This document shows positions 24,234 through 34,879 of a DNA stretch of 64,000 nucleotides, one piece after another. The position numbers and the translations under genes are program-made. How positions within the stretch are numbered: the stretch's first letter is position 1; each line of letters starts with the position of its first letter. The stretch is taken from contig CM068553.1 in NCBI GenBank assembly GCA_035048495.1, positions 4,519,259 through 4,583,258 of the forward strand. The letters run 5' to 3'. The notes under the pieces are model-generated. The model searched no databases and had not been told where the DNA came from. It saw only the letters and a list, made by a program, of their open reading frames with translations. Origin of the DNA: Euptelea pleiosperma. Lineage: Eukaryota > Streptophyta > Magnoliopsida > Ranunculales > Eupteleaceae.

Positions 24234-24960
24234 GAGTAAAACATTGATGACAAGGCGCAATATGAGACACGTGGCACACTCTAAGAGGACTCTAACCATT
24301 CCAATCCCTAGGTGGACCCAGAAACCAAAACTCAGCTTGATTAGTGCGAGTAAAACTTGTGTCACAAGATGTTGCAACGGAAGCCGGTCACAGCACTCAA
24401 TATGAGCCACATGTCAGACGATCAGAGGTCAGTGACCGTATGGATGTTTGGGCAGTCCGTCGGTGGACCTACAAACGAAAAATCAGCCTGATTAGTGATT
24501 TACAACCTTTGGATTTTTGCACCCAAATAACGCTCAATAATGCTCAAATTCCTACTGTTAAAATCAACCCATGAAAATAACTTCAATCGAATCGGTTAGG
24601 AATCACGAATCAGGCTGATTTTTTGTGTACCGGTCCACCGAGTGACTGGCCAAACATACATACGGTCATAATCCTCTAATAGTATGCCACTTGGCTCGTA
24701 TTGAGTGCTGTGACCGGCTTCCGTCACAACATCTTGAGACACAAGTTTTACTCGATTAGTGCATTCAAACCTTTGCATCTTTGTTCCTCAAATAATAGGC
24801 AACAATGTTCAAATTCCTACAGTTAAGATCAACACATGAAAACAAATCCAATCCAACGCCTAGAAATCACTAATCGTCTTGATTTTTGGTTTGTTGGTCC
24901 ACCTAGGGATTTGACAAACATCCATACGGTTAGAGTCCTCTAAGAGTGTGCCACGTGGAT
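24234..24960. mobile_element. GCCACGTGG-family MITE D1, split by D2
   Basis: Left arm 24234-24347 begins GAGTAAAACATTGATGAC and carries GACACGTGGCACACTC; it stops at CTTGATTAGTGC. The right arm resumes at 24763 (ATTCAAACC) and runs to GTGCCACGTGGATCATATG. The break is exactly filled by D2 and its target duplication. The right terminus is lost against D3. Confidence 0.85.
24348..24753. mobile_element. GCCACGTGG-family MITE D2, complete, inserted into D1
   Basis: Perfect ends: GAGTAAAACTTGTGTCACAA at the left and its complement ending GTTTTACTC at the right. The 9-bp target duplication GATTAGTGC is exact (24339-24347 and 24754-24762). Length is 406 bp. It is one of the youngest-looking copies; its arms read AATATGAGCCACATG rather than the usual CCACGTGG. 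Confidence 0.92.
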
Positions 24961-24964
24961 CATA

Positions 24965-25306
24965 TGACGTGGCACAGTCTAAGAATACTAGTGAGTAGTG
25001 ACCGTATGGATGTTTGTCCATTCCGTAGGTGGACCTAAATGCCGAAAAATCAATCTAATTAGTGATTCCTGACCTTTCGATCTGAGTACGTAAAATAATT
25101 CTCGAATCCCACGGTTATAAATAAACCAGTGAAAAAGTATACAATACAAAGGTATAAACACTAATCAGGCTGATTTTTGGACTGTAGGTACACCTAGGGA
25201 TGGGCCAACATCAGTACGGTCAGTGGTCACTAAGAATGTTCCACGTGGCTCATCTATTATCCGTCGTCCACGTTAATCAGTGACGTCCATGGGGAAAGAT
25301 TTACTC
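24965..25306. mobile_element. GCCACGTGG-family MITE D3
   Basis: Left arm with ACGTGGCACAGTC, GACCGTATGGATGTTTGTCC and CGTAGGTGGACC; right arm with AATCAGGCTGATTTTTGG, GTACACCTAGGGATGGGCC and TTCCACGTGGCTCAT, ending GATTTACTC. It abuts D1 and lacks a clean target duplication. Confidence 0.75.
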
Positions 25307-25591
25307 GACTTTTCAGAACTGTAAACCCCTTTGATAAGGGGGGGCATGAAAATACAAGTTGAGGCCTTGGGCGAAAATTCTAAATTGGGCCTCTTTTTTT
25401 TTCCGAAATATCCCTAAACCTAAATGCGAAGATGTCCCTTGAAAAATGTGTTATTTCAATATTTTCAAAAAAAATATTTTATAAATTAAAAACATATTTT
25501 TCAAGGAGAATTCAATGGTGGATACAATGTTTCTGCAAACAACTGCAGACTAGATTTGTCCGGCTGTAGCATAGTCTTGTGTGATTGGAGG

Positions 25592-26398
25592 GAGTAAACC
25601 TTTGCTCATTGCATGATGTGAAGGAAGCCGATTACAGCACAAAATATATGACATGTGGCACTTTCTTAGAGACCACAGACCGTATGGATGTTTGGCCAAA
25701 TCACTAGGTGGACCTACGAGTAAAACTTGTGTCACAAGATGTTGTGACGGAAGCTGGTCACAGCATTCAATACGAGCCATGTGGCATACTATTAGAGGAC
25801 AATGACCGTATGGATGTTTGTCCCTCGGTGGACCGGTACACAGAAAATCAGCTTGATTAGTGATTTGTAACCAATCCGATTGAAGTTTTTTTCATGCATT
25901 GATTTTAACGGTAGTAATTTGAACATTATTTGGGTGCAAAAATCTAAAGGTTTTAAATTACTAATCAGGCTGATTTTTGGTTTGTAGGTCCACCGATGGA
26001 CTGGCCAAACATCCATACGGTCAGAGCCCTTTGATCGTGTGCCATGTGGCTCGTATTGAGTGCTGTGACCGGCTTCCGTCACAACATCTTGTGACACAAG
26101 TTTTACTCGTGGACCTACTAACCAAAAATAAACCCGATCAGTGATTTCTAAGCGTCAGATTGAAGTTATTTTCATGGGTAGATATTAACCGTAGGAATTT
26201 GAGCATTATTGAGCGTTATTTGGGAATAAAGATCCAAAGGTTGTAAATCACTAATCAGGCTGATTTTTGGTTTGCAAGTCCACCGACGGACTGACCAAAC
26301 ATCCATATGGTCAGCGCTCTCTAAGAGTGTGCCTCGTGGCTTATATTGTGTGTTGTGATCGGCTTCGCTCCCATCATGCAATAAGCAAAGGTTTACTC
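25592..26398. mobile_element. GCCACGTGG-family MITE D4, split by D5, 9-bp target duplication
   Basis: Ends GAGTAAACCTTTGCT and AGCAAAGGTTTACTC are perfect complements. Flanks GATTGGAGG (25583-25591) and GGTTGGAGG (26399-26407) match at 8 of 9 positions. The element is interrupted after GTGGACCTAC at 25717 and resumes at 26119. Confidence 0.9.
25718..26108. mobile_element. GCCACGTGG-family MITE D5, inserted into D4 with exact 10-bp duplication
   Basis: Ends GAGTAAAACTTGTGTCACAA and its complement. GTGGACCTAC is duplicated at 25708-25717 and 26109-26118. It is nearly identical in its ends to D2, so both belong to one recent subfamily. Length is 391 bp. Confidence 0.92.
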
Positions 26399-26659
26399 GG
26401 TTGGAGGGGCCTAACGCAAATGGACAGGTGTTGGCCTCTTCATAAATTTTTTTTTTAGAACACTTAACAAATTTCTGAAATTTGGGGGCCCTACCTGTGG
26501 GGGGGGGGGGGGGGGTCTGACTAATGGTCAAGCCGGGCCTGGTCGCATGTTGTCCCTATCAACGTTTAAAAGGGACCGTTATAACGGATTGGGGCATTAC
26601 CTTTTTCCGTTACAATGGATTGAAACACAGCAGCAAAAACAGAAAAAAAAAAAAAAAAA

Positions 26660-27550
26660 AAAAAAGGGGGAATTTTTGACATACCCTCCCATGTTATCTT
26701 TGAAATTTGACATACCCCCCACACTTTGAAAAAGCTGACATACCCCCTATGACTTGGTCCATGGTCAGTTGACCAATGTTGACCCGAGTTGACCATAATA
26801 TTTCACATTGAAAGACAAAAATACCCTTGTCTTCAACCTTGGAACAAGGGTTTGGATCAAAATCAAACCCTCAAATCAAATGGATGTGGTGGACGGCAAG
26901 CCAAGAGATACCAATGGGTTAGTTGTCCATCATCGGAGACCAACCCACCGGAGTCTCATGCTAGTCATCCACCACTACGGCGAAAATTTAAAAACCCATT
27001 GGTATTTGGAGTTTCACTTTTTTTTTTCTCTTTTGAAACACCAACGTAAAAACAAAAACTTATAGGGCTGAAGTGGCATTGTAATACAAATATTAAGTTT
27101 TGAATCTTCTGAATCTTTTTTTGGTATCTTAACTAGCATTGGGGATTCCCGCTCCATATATTGATTGAATATTTTTAAATAATAATAATTAGGAGATCAT
27201 CCGTTTTCAAGCTAAAATGAGTTGGGAAATACAAGCTTGAGTCTATGGTCGGACAACCCAATGGTTATTTTAATTTTTGTCGGAGTGGTGGATGACTGGC
27301 ATGAGACTCATGAGACTCCGGTCATTTGATTTGGCTTGCCATACACCACAGCCATTTGATTTGGGGGTTTAGTTTTGGTCCAAACTCTTGTTCCAAGGTT
27401 GAAGACAAGGGTATTTCTATCTTTTAATGTAAAATAAGCTGGTCAACTCGGGTCAACTGACCTTGGACCAAGTCTTAAGGGGGTATGTCAGCTTTTTCAA
27501 AGTGAGTGTGACCTTGGACCAAGAACATGGGTGGTATGTCAAAACTTCCC
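26660..27550. mobile_element. TIR element with GACATACCC ends, relative of element Q
   Basis: Left GGGAATTTTTGACATACCC and right GGTATGTCAAAACTTCCC are complementary; inner pairs include TGGTCAGTTGACC against GGTCAACTGACC and CAAGGGTATTT against its complement. A poly-A run marks its left junction. It inserted into the hAT MITE around it. Confidence 0.7.
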
Positions 27551-27769
27551 AAAAAAAAATAGAAAATAACAGACAAAACATTGTTAAAACTCAAATTTTC
27601 AATGAAATTTATAATGGAATATTAACGGACATTTTTAAGAACTTTTTTCAAAAATAATGGTCGTTATTTTAATTATAACAAAAATTATCGGCCATTATAA
27701 TGAAATTAACAGTCGTTATTTTCTGAGCGTTAAAGCAATATAACATAACGGGGGAGGTCCAAAACCGTT

Positions 27770-28040
27770 GAGCAAGACTTGCCTGACCACCCAAAATCAA
27801 CTAGATCAGTGATTTCTAAGCGTTAGTTGAAGTCATTTTCGTTGGTTGATTTTAGCCGTAGGAATTTGAGCATTATTTACTATTATTTTCGTATAAAGAT
27901 CCAACGGTTTTGAAATCACTAATCAGGCTGATTTTTGGTTTGTAGGTCCACTTACAGATTAGTCAAACATCTATACAGTTAGTGTCCTCTAATAAATTTC
28001 CACGTGGCTTATATTGTGGGTGGTCGGGCAAGTCTTGCTC
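27770..28040. mobile_element. GCCACGTGG-family MITE E, inserted in the hAT MITE
   Basis: Ends GAGCAAGACTTGCCTGACCA and its complement ending CTTGCTC. Flanks AAAACCGTT (27761-27769) and AAATCCGTT (28041-28049) match at 8 of 9 positions. The left arm lacks its GTATGGATG segment through an internal deletion. Confidence 0.88.
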
Positions 28041-28109
28041 AAATCCGTTATGGTGGCCGTTATTTTTGTTATAATTACGGGTTTTTTAAACCATGGTCCC
28101 TATGTTCAA

Positions 28110-28475
28110 CTGAATAAAACTTTGCTGACAGCTGACACAAGTAGCCCACAATATGAGCCACAGGGCACACTCTTAGAGTACACTGACTATATGGATTTTT
28201 TGTCAATCCCTAGGTGGACTAACAGACCAAAAACCAGCCTGATTAGTGAGTTCAAACCTTAGATCTTTGTATCCCAAATAATGGTGAATAATGCTCAAAT
28301 TCCTAAACTCAACCCATGAAAATAACTCCAATCCAACGTCTAGAAATCACTATTCATGTTGATTATGTTGATTTTTGGTTTGTAGGTCCACATAGGGATT
28401 GGCCAAAATCCATATTGTTAGAGTTCTCTGAGTGTGCCACGTGGCTCATATTGTGGGCGGTCAGCGGCGTCGCTA
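28110..28475. mobile_element. GCCACGTGG-family MITE F
   Basis: Left arm CCCACAATATGAGCCACAGG with the CCCTAGGTGGAC tract; right arm TAGGTCCACATAGGGATTGG and GTGCCACGTGGCTCATATTG. The outermost bases are not clearly inverted, so the limits are approximate. Confidence 0.75.
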
Positions 28476-28724
28476 CCTCCGGATTGTCATTGAAGCTTTA
28501 TTCAATTCAACGATTCAAACTGCTGCTAATTTATCTGTCAATTATTTAATTTTTTTGAAAATTAAATTAAATTTTTTTAACATAATATAATTTTTATTTT
28601 CCACCGTGATAAACCCTTAATATCATTGTGGTCGGATTTTCTCGATGGAGAAAACCTAAAGTAAGTCATACCACATTCTAATTTTATAGGTATTTTTTAT
28701 AGGATCGGGCACTGTTGGGTGTCA

Positions 28725-29096
28725 ATTTTACCCAGTTTAACCGGAATCGAATCAGAACCGGAATCAAAAACTCTGGTTCCGATTCTAAATTTTTGGGAAC
28801 TAATTAAAAAGTAACCGGAACAGAACCGACAATAACGGTTCCGGTTCTGGGTAGCCTAATATGGAACCGAAACCGATAAGAACCAGAACCGAATCGATAA
28901 GAACCGGTACCGATAAATAAATATAGTGTAAATATTCTCATATTCTCAAGATTTGGCCCAATATACCCGGAACCAGAACCGACATAAATACATAATCGGT
29001 TCTAGTTCCGGATCCATCACTTTGAGAACCGGAACCGATTGTTCCGGTTTTGGTCACCTTAGGAACCGAACCGGAACCGACCCGTTGACATCCCTA
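28725..29096. mobile_element. MITE-like repeat rich in GGTTCCGGTTC
   Basis: The stretch is a run of variants of AACCGGAACC in both orientations, bounded by GGGTGTCAATTTTACCC on the left and CCCGTTGACATCCCTA on the right. Plant hAT-type MITEs often have such TAGGGATGTCAA ends. Borders and class are tentative because no target duplication was found. Confidence 0.5.
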
Positions 29097-29465
29097 CCGT
29101 TGACAGAGTTTAAATGACGGGATTCTGTACAGTGACACAATATAAGCCATGTAGCACACTCTTAGAGGAATCTGACCGTATGGATGTTTGTCCAATCCCT
29201 TGGTGGACCGACAAACCAAAAATCAGCCTGATTAGTGATTTATAGGCATTGGATCTTTGTACCTCAAATACTGCTCAAATTCCCACAGTTGAGATCAGGC
29301 CATGAAAATAAGTCCAATCCAAAGCCTATAAATCACTAATCAGGCAGATTTTTGGTTTGTAGGTCCACCAAGGGATTGGACAAACATCCATACGGTCAGA
29401 TTCCTCTAAGAGTGCTTATATTGTGTCCCTATACAGAATCCTATCATTTAAACTCGGTCAACGGA
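29097..29465. mobile_element. GCCACGTGG-family MITE G
   Basis: Outer inverted repeats CCGTTGACAGAGTTTAAATG and CATTTAAACTCGGTCAACGG; both arms carry GACCGTATGGATGTTTGTCC and CCCTTGGTGGACC or complements. The CCACGTGG site is decayed here (AAGCCATGTAG). Confidence 0.82.
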
Positions 29466-29522
29466 GCCCAACCCTTTTTTATATTAGTTATCTTTTTTAT
29501 TCATCTAAAAAGTTAAATTTAG

Positions 29523-29729
29523 GGGAGTGGTTCAGTGGTAAGACATAGCGACTTGGGTATGCTCCCCAAGGTCGTGAGTTTGAGATTGCACCCCCTAATG
29601 GCCACCCTACTAGGATTTATCCTAGATGCGCCCGGTCCATGTCTAGGAGGGGTCGGCACGGACCCGGGTGGATTAGTCAAGTCTCAAAGAGATCCGTAAA
29701 CCTCCTGTCACAAAAAAAAAAAAAAAAAG
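29523..29729 (+). mobile_element. tRNA-derived SINE with 12-bp target duplication
   Basis: A-box-like GTGGTTCAGTGGTAAGA (from about 29528), B-box-like GTCGTGAGTTTGAGATTG, a non-tRNA body with CGCCCGGTCCATG, and a poly-A tail at 29711-29728. AAGTTAAATTTA flanks both sides (29511-29522 and 29730-29741). Confidence 0.88.
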
Positions 29730-29741
29730 AAGTTAAATTTA

Positions 29742-31140
29742 CTCTTTCCATATTTTTGTTGTGTAAACTATTTTATAAAATGTCTCAAAAAAGTAATTAT
29801 CAATTTCGACAATTTAAGATTAATTTGTTTCACTCTTCCATTTGTCATGATTTAGTTTGAAATGATTAATGGATTTTGAGCAATTTGTTTGTAGAAATAT
29901 ATACGTAAAACATTCAAAAAGAACGATGCCAATACTTCAGCTCCAACACCACCTTCCTAGATACAACCAACTGCATCTGAAGTTCTTCGATTTTAGGAAG
30001 AACGAGAAGTTGAAGAATACAAGATTGATGAAAAATAATAATTAGACGAAGATGAGGTTGATGAAGAATCCAAGTAATAGAACTAGATATGATCCACGAG
30101 AGCGAAAGGCACCCACAAATACACCTACTATTGGAAGGGATGATGAGTAAGTATCTTTATTTTTAATCTGTGTTTACTATATGAATCGGAATTAATAATA
30201 TTACTCTATGTAGGTTGCATATCGTTTGAGTTGACTGAAAATTAAACGGTTTAGACATTATTTTTAAAGAAACAATTAGGGTAGACTTACAACCTCCGGC
30301 GCTATGATATATGCAGGCAAGGGTTCTAGCCAAGGAAAAGGGTCAAGGATAAGGGCAAGGAACCACAAAAAAGGAGAAGGAGACGATGAGAGGTAGAGTA
30401 CTGGTCATTTTTTGATTTTTTCTGTTATGCAACAAGGCATGCGAGCCTTTCAGAACGTATTAGCCTTGATCGTTAAAAGGCCTTCGAGCCTTAATGGTTT
30501 CGTATATGATGGTAATTTGCTATTACGTTGTCTCATGATTTTGTGAGATGAGATTAACGTTTATTTAATATTAATGTGTAGACCACCGAGAGACGTTTAT
30601 GACATTCTCCAACGATCAAGTCAGTATCTAAATAATTAAGATGTCTTAACTCAAATATTTGATTAAGGTTGTAGAACTATAAGATAAGAGAGCCCAATAC
30701 CTTGAATAATACGGCTTTATTTATAGGATCACGATAATATATAAATTTGTTTGACTGACACCTATTCGAACATATGAACTATATGTATTCTAACATAAAT
30801 AAGTTGAAAGAAGATGATGACAAGTAGGTTATTTCTTATTATTAGGTAAGGTCTGAATTCATCTAACTCGACTAATTGGTCGGCCCGAGTAAAATTGGGA
30901 TAATCGATTTTGGTTCCCATCTGATATTGGTTCCACGGGTACAAATTGACATCCCTATGTAAATGTGGTATTATACGGCCCATGAGGTGGTGCTCCATGG
31001 TTGATTGGTTTGCATCACTCTAAACCATGGTTTAAACGGCCATTAAAACGGTAACACCCCAAGCCCGTTACGTTAAAAATCGTTTAGACGTTTTTTGTTT
31101 TAACGACTGTTAAAATCGTTTTAACAGCCACTTAATTCCG
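29742..31140. other. Intergenic, no gene recognised
   Basis: AT-rich. Around 29900-30400 there are short open stretches rich in Pro, Thr and Glu codons separated by stops; they could be a decayed transposon gene but no motif supports this. About 31020-31140 has GTTTAAACGG- and GTTTTAACGG-like motifs, probably a hAT-MITE remnant. Confidence 0.4.
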
Positions 31141-31149
31141 TTAAAATCA

Positions 31150-31500
31150 TTTTACCCCAAATAATGCTCAAATTCCCACAGTTAAAATCAGCCCATGAAA
31201 ATGATCACTAATCACATTTGTTTTTGGTTTGTCTATACGTAGGGTAGGGATTAGTCAAACATCCATAGAGTCAGTGTCCTCTAAAAAAAGTGCCACGTGT
31301 TCATATTGTGACCGAGGTGGTCGCGCAAGTTTTACTCCATTTTTGTTACCTACCGCAGCCATACCGCTGCCATCCGGGCCCATTGGTAGACATTCGTACC
31401 AAAGATCAGCTTGTTGGATAATTTTTAGTCGCTGGTTTTGGTAGACTGTTTGGAGACCAAATTGCCACCTCAGCTGCCACATGTAACAAAAAATCCTGCC
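31150..31500. mobile_element. Two MITE remnants in tandem
   Basis: 31150-31340 is a right half of the GCCACGTGG family (AATGCTCAAATTCCC, GGGATTAGTCAAACATCC, GTGCCACGTG). About 31340-31500 is part of another family (GCTGCCATCCGGGCCCATTG), related to the copies at 31660 and 39815. Confidence 0.65.
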
Positions 31501-31649
31501 TCTAGTTAGAATATGTATAGGGCTCGGGTTGGGCTAAGCCTCAACCTTAGCCCAACCCAATTTGATCGGGTTGTCAAAATCCAAGCCCGAGTATAAAAGG
31601 GGCCAACCCAACAATAGCCCAACATCGGGTTGAGTCTGCCCAAGTTGCA

Positions 31650-31940
31650 TCCCTACTCATTGCTGTCATCTGGGCCCACTGACCGCATGGATTTTTAGTC
31701 CACCTCTTGATGGATATGATATACATACCAAAAACACCATGATTGGTAATCTCTAGCCATTAGATTTTAGAACTTTTCAAGGCATGATTCCAGGCGTTGA
31801 ATTCGACCACATTTTCGAGTTCTAAAACCAAAGCTTAAAAATTACCAAACAAACTGATTTTTGGTATGAATGTCTACCAAGGGGTGGGCTAAACATCCAT
31901 ACGGTTAATGGTCCCAGATGGCAGCGGCGGGTAACAAAAA
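31650..31940. mobile_element. GCCATCTGGGCCCACTG-family MITE (copy S1)
   Basis: Inverted ends GCTGTCATCTGGGCCCACTG and the complement of GGTCCCAGATGGCAGCGG. Inside are CCGCATGGATTTTTAGTCC, a TTAGATTTTAG centre and GGTGGGCTAAACATCCATAC. The same family is at 39815-40130. Confidence 0.75.
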
Positions 31941-32101
31941 TAGTGCTGGAATCAACGGCTACAAATCACCAATCAGGATAATTTTTGTTATAGATCAACC
32001 AAGTGTGGGCCAAGCAATCAGTGGCCCCAAAATAGTTTACCCCGTGGCATTTTGCAGGTGTTCTATCTAAGGTTTCTTTTTTTTTACACTTAAAAAAGGA
32101 C

Positions 32102-32145
32102 AGAAATGAAGCTGTTGTGCACCGGCGCACAACAGCTTCATTTCT
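32102..32145. repeat. Perfect 19-bp-arm hairpin upstream of the WRC gene
   Basis: AGAAATGAAGCTGTTGTGC is followed after six bases (ACCGGC) by its exact complement. Nothing on either side continues the symmetry. It lies about 340 bp before the WRC gene ATG. Confidence 0.95.
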
Positions 32146-32485
32146 CGTATTTTTCTCATCATTTTTGTAAGACGATAATACCCTTATAATTTCCAATTAG
32201 ATTACGCTTTTCAATCTTCTAAAATAATGTTTTTTTGGACAAGTTCCATGACGTGGCGTAGCGCCAGCTTTCATATCAGAAAGGCATTTCCGTAATTCTT
32301 TACCTCACCCATGACCATTTCCGTAAAGTTATAAAAAAAAAAAACCCAAGTCCAAAATCGAAATATATGAGAGGGCGAAACTCGAAAGCAACAGAAGTTA
32401 AAGAAACCCTGATTATCTATTTCTTCAGAGATCTACACTGTAAGCTTTCGAGTTTTTTTGGATCTCCCTCTCCGTCTTCTTCACG

Positions 32486-33753
32486 ATGAGGATCCGCAAA
32501 CACGCTAGGATCTCCGCTCCTTCTTTCTCAGAAGCTTCAATCGTTCCTTGCGAGCGTGCGACTCTACAGACGCACGTGTGTGAGCTCAACCGGTCACCAT
32601 GGGATGTGATGACGGTTGCTCCCCAATCTGACCTTTCTTACCCAGATGACTACCAGGTCAGTTTAACCTCTTCCACTCTCTTTTCTGTTTCTATTTTTTC
32701 AGATCTACGAATACCCTCTTTACAGTTCTTACGAAACAAGCGAATTATCAAGTTTTTATCTTCATCATGATTTTTTAATTCTTCGCCTAGGGTTTCTGTA
32801 TTTGGGTTTGTTTGTTCTTGCTGTAAGGGCGCGAAAAACCCCAAAATCGAAAATCCCATCAATTGGTCGTGGATTTTTATCCAAATAGGAAAATAACTTC
32901 TGGGGTTCTCTTGTTTTTCTATATTTTCTTCTATGTCAGGTGTATTTAGGTGTGGTGTGTTCATGCAGGTCGAGAGAGATGATAGCGTTTCGGAAAATAG
33001 GATCGTAGGAGAACCTGTTCATGCTTTCAAGAGGCAAGTCTTTCTGATTTTGAAGTTTATAGGATTTACTGTCTTTTTTGAAATATTAGGGTTTTTTTAA
33101 TCGATAACCCACAAAATTATCTCGAACCAGTGAACGAAAAAATGTTTTTTTGTTTTTTTAGCAGTGTTGGTTCGTCTAAGGAGGAGGAAGAGGAGGTGGA
33201 GGAGGAGAGTGAGAGGAGATTCTCGTTGTTGGTTGATGTTGATGAAGAGAAGAGAGGAGAACGTTTTGTTTGCTGTAATAAAACAGACGGGAAGGGATGG
33301 CAGTGTAGGAGAGAGGCGAAAGAAGGGCATTCACTTTGCGAGCATCATCTGACGCAGCTCAGGTCATACCACTACAACTCTAGTCATTCTAGCCGGAAAT
33401 CTGACGAAGCTAAAGCGGTAGCTTCTTCCCGTCGGCGAAATAGGGGTAGAGTGTCGTCATCCACAACGCCGAAGGACTTCTACTATTATTCTGGGTTCGG
33501 GCCTTTATGGGGGAAGAAGCGTGGAGGAGGGGAAACAAAGAGGGGTACTGAAGCTGCTGCTGCAGCTGCTCAAATTACCCCATCATCCCATGTTGTACAT
33601 CACCATGATCATGACGATGACGATGAAGACGACGACGACGATGATGATGATGATGGTGGTGCTGCTGGGTGTGGCCCCGGCGGCGGCGATACTGTTAAGA
33701 AGAAGAGAGTTCGGAAGCCCGTCAAAGCTCGATCACTCAAGTCTCTTCTATGA
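32486..33753 (+). CDS. WRC-domain nuclear protein (3 exons, 275 aa)
   Basis: Exons 32486-32656, 32969-33033 and 33162-33753. Exon 1 encodes MRIRKHARISAPSFSEAS and ends PDDYQ. The third exon has a Glu-rich start, then the WRC domain: C116/C117, the signature WQC (125-127), C138 and H140/H141 form the zinc-binding C3H set. The WRC domain is a plant DNA-binding or nuclear-targeting module, best known in growth-regulating factors; here no QLQ domain accompanies it, so this is not a GRF. After it come an Arg-rich stretch, a poly-Ala patch, a His/Asp run of about 20 acidic residues, and a basic end KKKRVRKPVKARS. Intron 2 needs a GC donor (33034) because the nearby GT shifts the frame into a stop. 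An inverted broken copy follows at 34880-35690. Function unknown; a transcription-related role is inference. Confidence 0.85.
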
Positions 33754-34199
33754 AGGATGTTTTTGTTGATCGGGTGTGGTTAGCACGTGCGTGTATTGGA
33801 CAAGAATGTAATTTTTAGCATATTTTTGGTCATTTTCAATTAATTACGATTTTCCTTGTTCTTTTTTATTTATAGCATAACAAAAATATGGCGAATTTTC
33901 CTGACCGTTGCGAGGAATGTGATTGATTGAACGGTAATGGTCATCCAATTATAGCTATTTGACCTAGGGATGTCCTTTATGGGAAGCATTAAATGGTGGC
34001 TTATGGTGATCTAATCGAGGAGATCAATTGACTTGTGGGTCCCAACAGCTCACGGATTTCTTTCCAAATAGGCGGGGATGGCCACTAATCAGACCATCGC
34101 GGTTGCTGTTTACTAACTCATCAACATATGATGAGAAAGTCAACTATTCTGAATTCAGAGTGATTAAGATTTCTAACCATTGAGATTTTCCAATTACTG

Positions 34200-34495
34200 T
34201 TTTTGGGCTGACGTGGCACATTCTTAAGAGGACCTACAAACCAAAAATAAACCTGATCAGTGATTTCTAAGCGTTGGATTGAAGTTATTTACAAGGGTTG
34301 ATTTGAACCGTAGGAATATGGGCATTATTGAGTATTACTTGGGTACAAAGATCAAAGGGTTTAAATCACTAATCAGGTTGATTTTTGGTTTGTAGGTCCA
34401 CCTTGGGATTGTCCAAACCAAACATCCATACGGTCGGTGTCCTCTTAAGAATGTGCCACGTGGTTCATATTGGCTGCAGTGACTGCGAGTGTCCT
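34200..34495. mobile_element. GCCACGTGG-family MITE H, between the WRC gene and its pseudogene
   Basis: Left arm is shortened (GACGTGGCACATTCTTAAGA then directly GGACCTACAAACC); the right arm is full: AATCAGGTTGATTTTTGG, GTAGGTCCACCTTGGGATTG, ACATCCATACGGTCGGTG and GTGCCACGTGG. No target duplication was found. Confidence 0.75.
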
Positions 34496-34879
34496 CGAAG
34501 GTTTACTGGATTGGACACTTGAGATGATATGGAACGCAGAGGTGGGCCCATCTAATTGAACACTTGGATGGTCGATAATATGTCCACGACTTTTTTCTGA
34601 ATCATTACTAGGAAAATGTTATTCTAGCTAATTTAAATATTAGCCCGCGTGTGGTGATGACGTGCGACATCATTTTCTTTTGGTAGCTCGTGGTACACCA
34701 TATTTTTTTATTAAAAAAAAAAAAGAATTTTTACCCTACAAAAATGTCATCCAATATTTGGTCAATTACAAAAAAGCCCTTCGTATTAACTTCCACTACG
34801 TGGTACGTGCTAACCAAACTACATGTTAATTAGTAGTAATTAAAAGCTTTATTAAGTGCAAAAATACGTAAAAAAAAAA

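Larger units (their letters stand above)
26560..28095. mobile_element. hAT-type MITE split by two later insertions, exact 8-bp duplication
   Basis: Left part (26560 to about 26640) begins CAACGTTTAAAAGGGACCG; the right part (about 27550-28095) ends TTTTTTAAACCATG. GTCCCTAT lies on both sides (26552-26559 and 28096-28103). Between the parts sit a GACATACCC-type element (about 26660-27550) and MITE E (27770-28040). CGTTATAACGG-like motifs link it to the MITEs at 38191, 51747 and 57965. Confidence 0.85.

Noticed and set aside
24099..24410. Overlapping 100-residue frames on both strands
   Set aside because: They run through a MITE arm and its flank; similar frames occur in other copies of the repeat in different phases.
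29523..29600. Possible tRNA gene
   Set aside because: A and B boxes are present but no cloverleaf closes, a poly-A tail and target duplication are present; it is a SINE.
29900..30420. Possible decayed transposase or small gene
   Set aside because: No conserved motif, many stops and no splice pattern.
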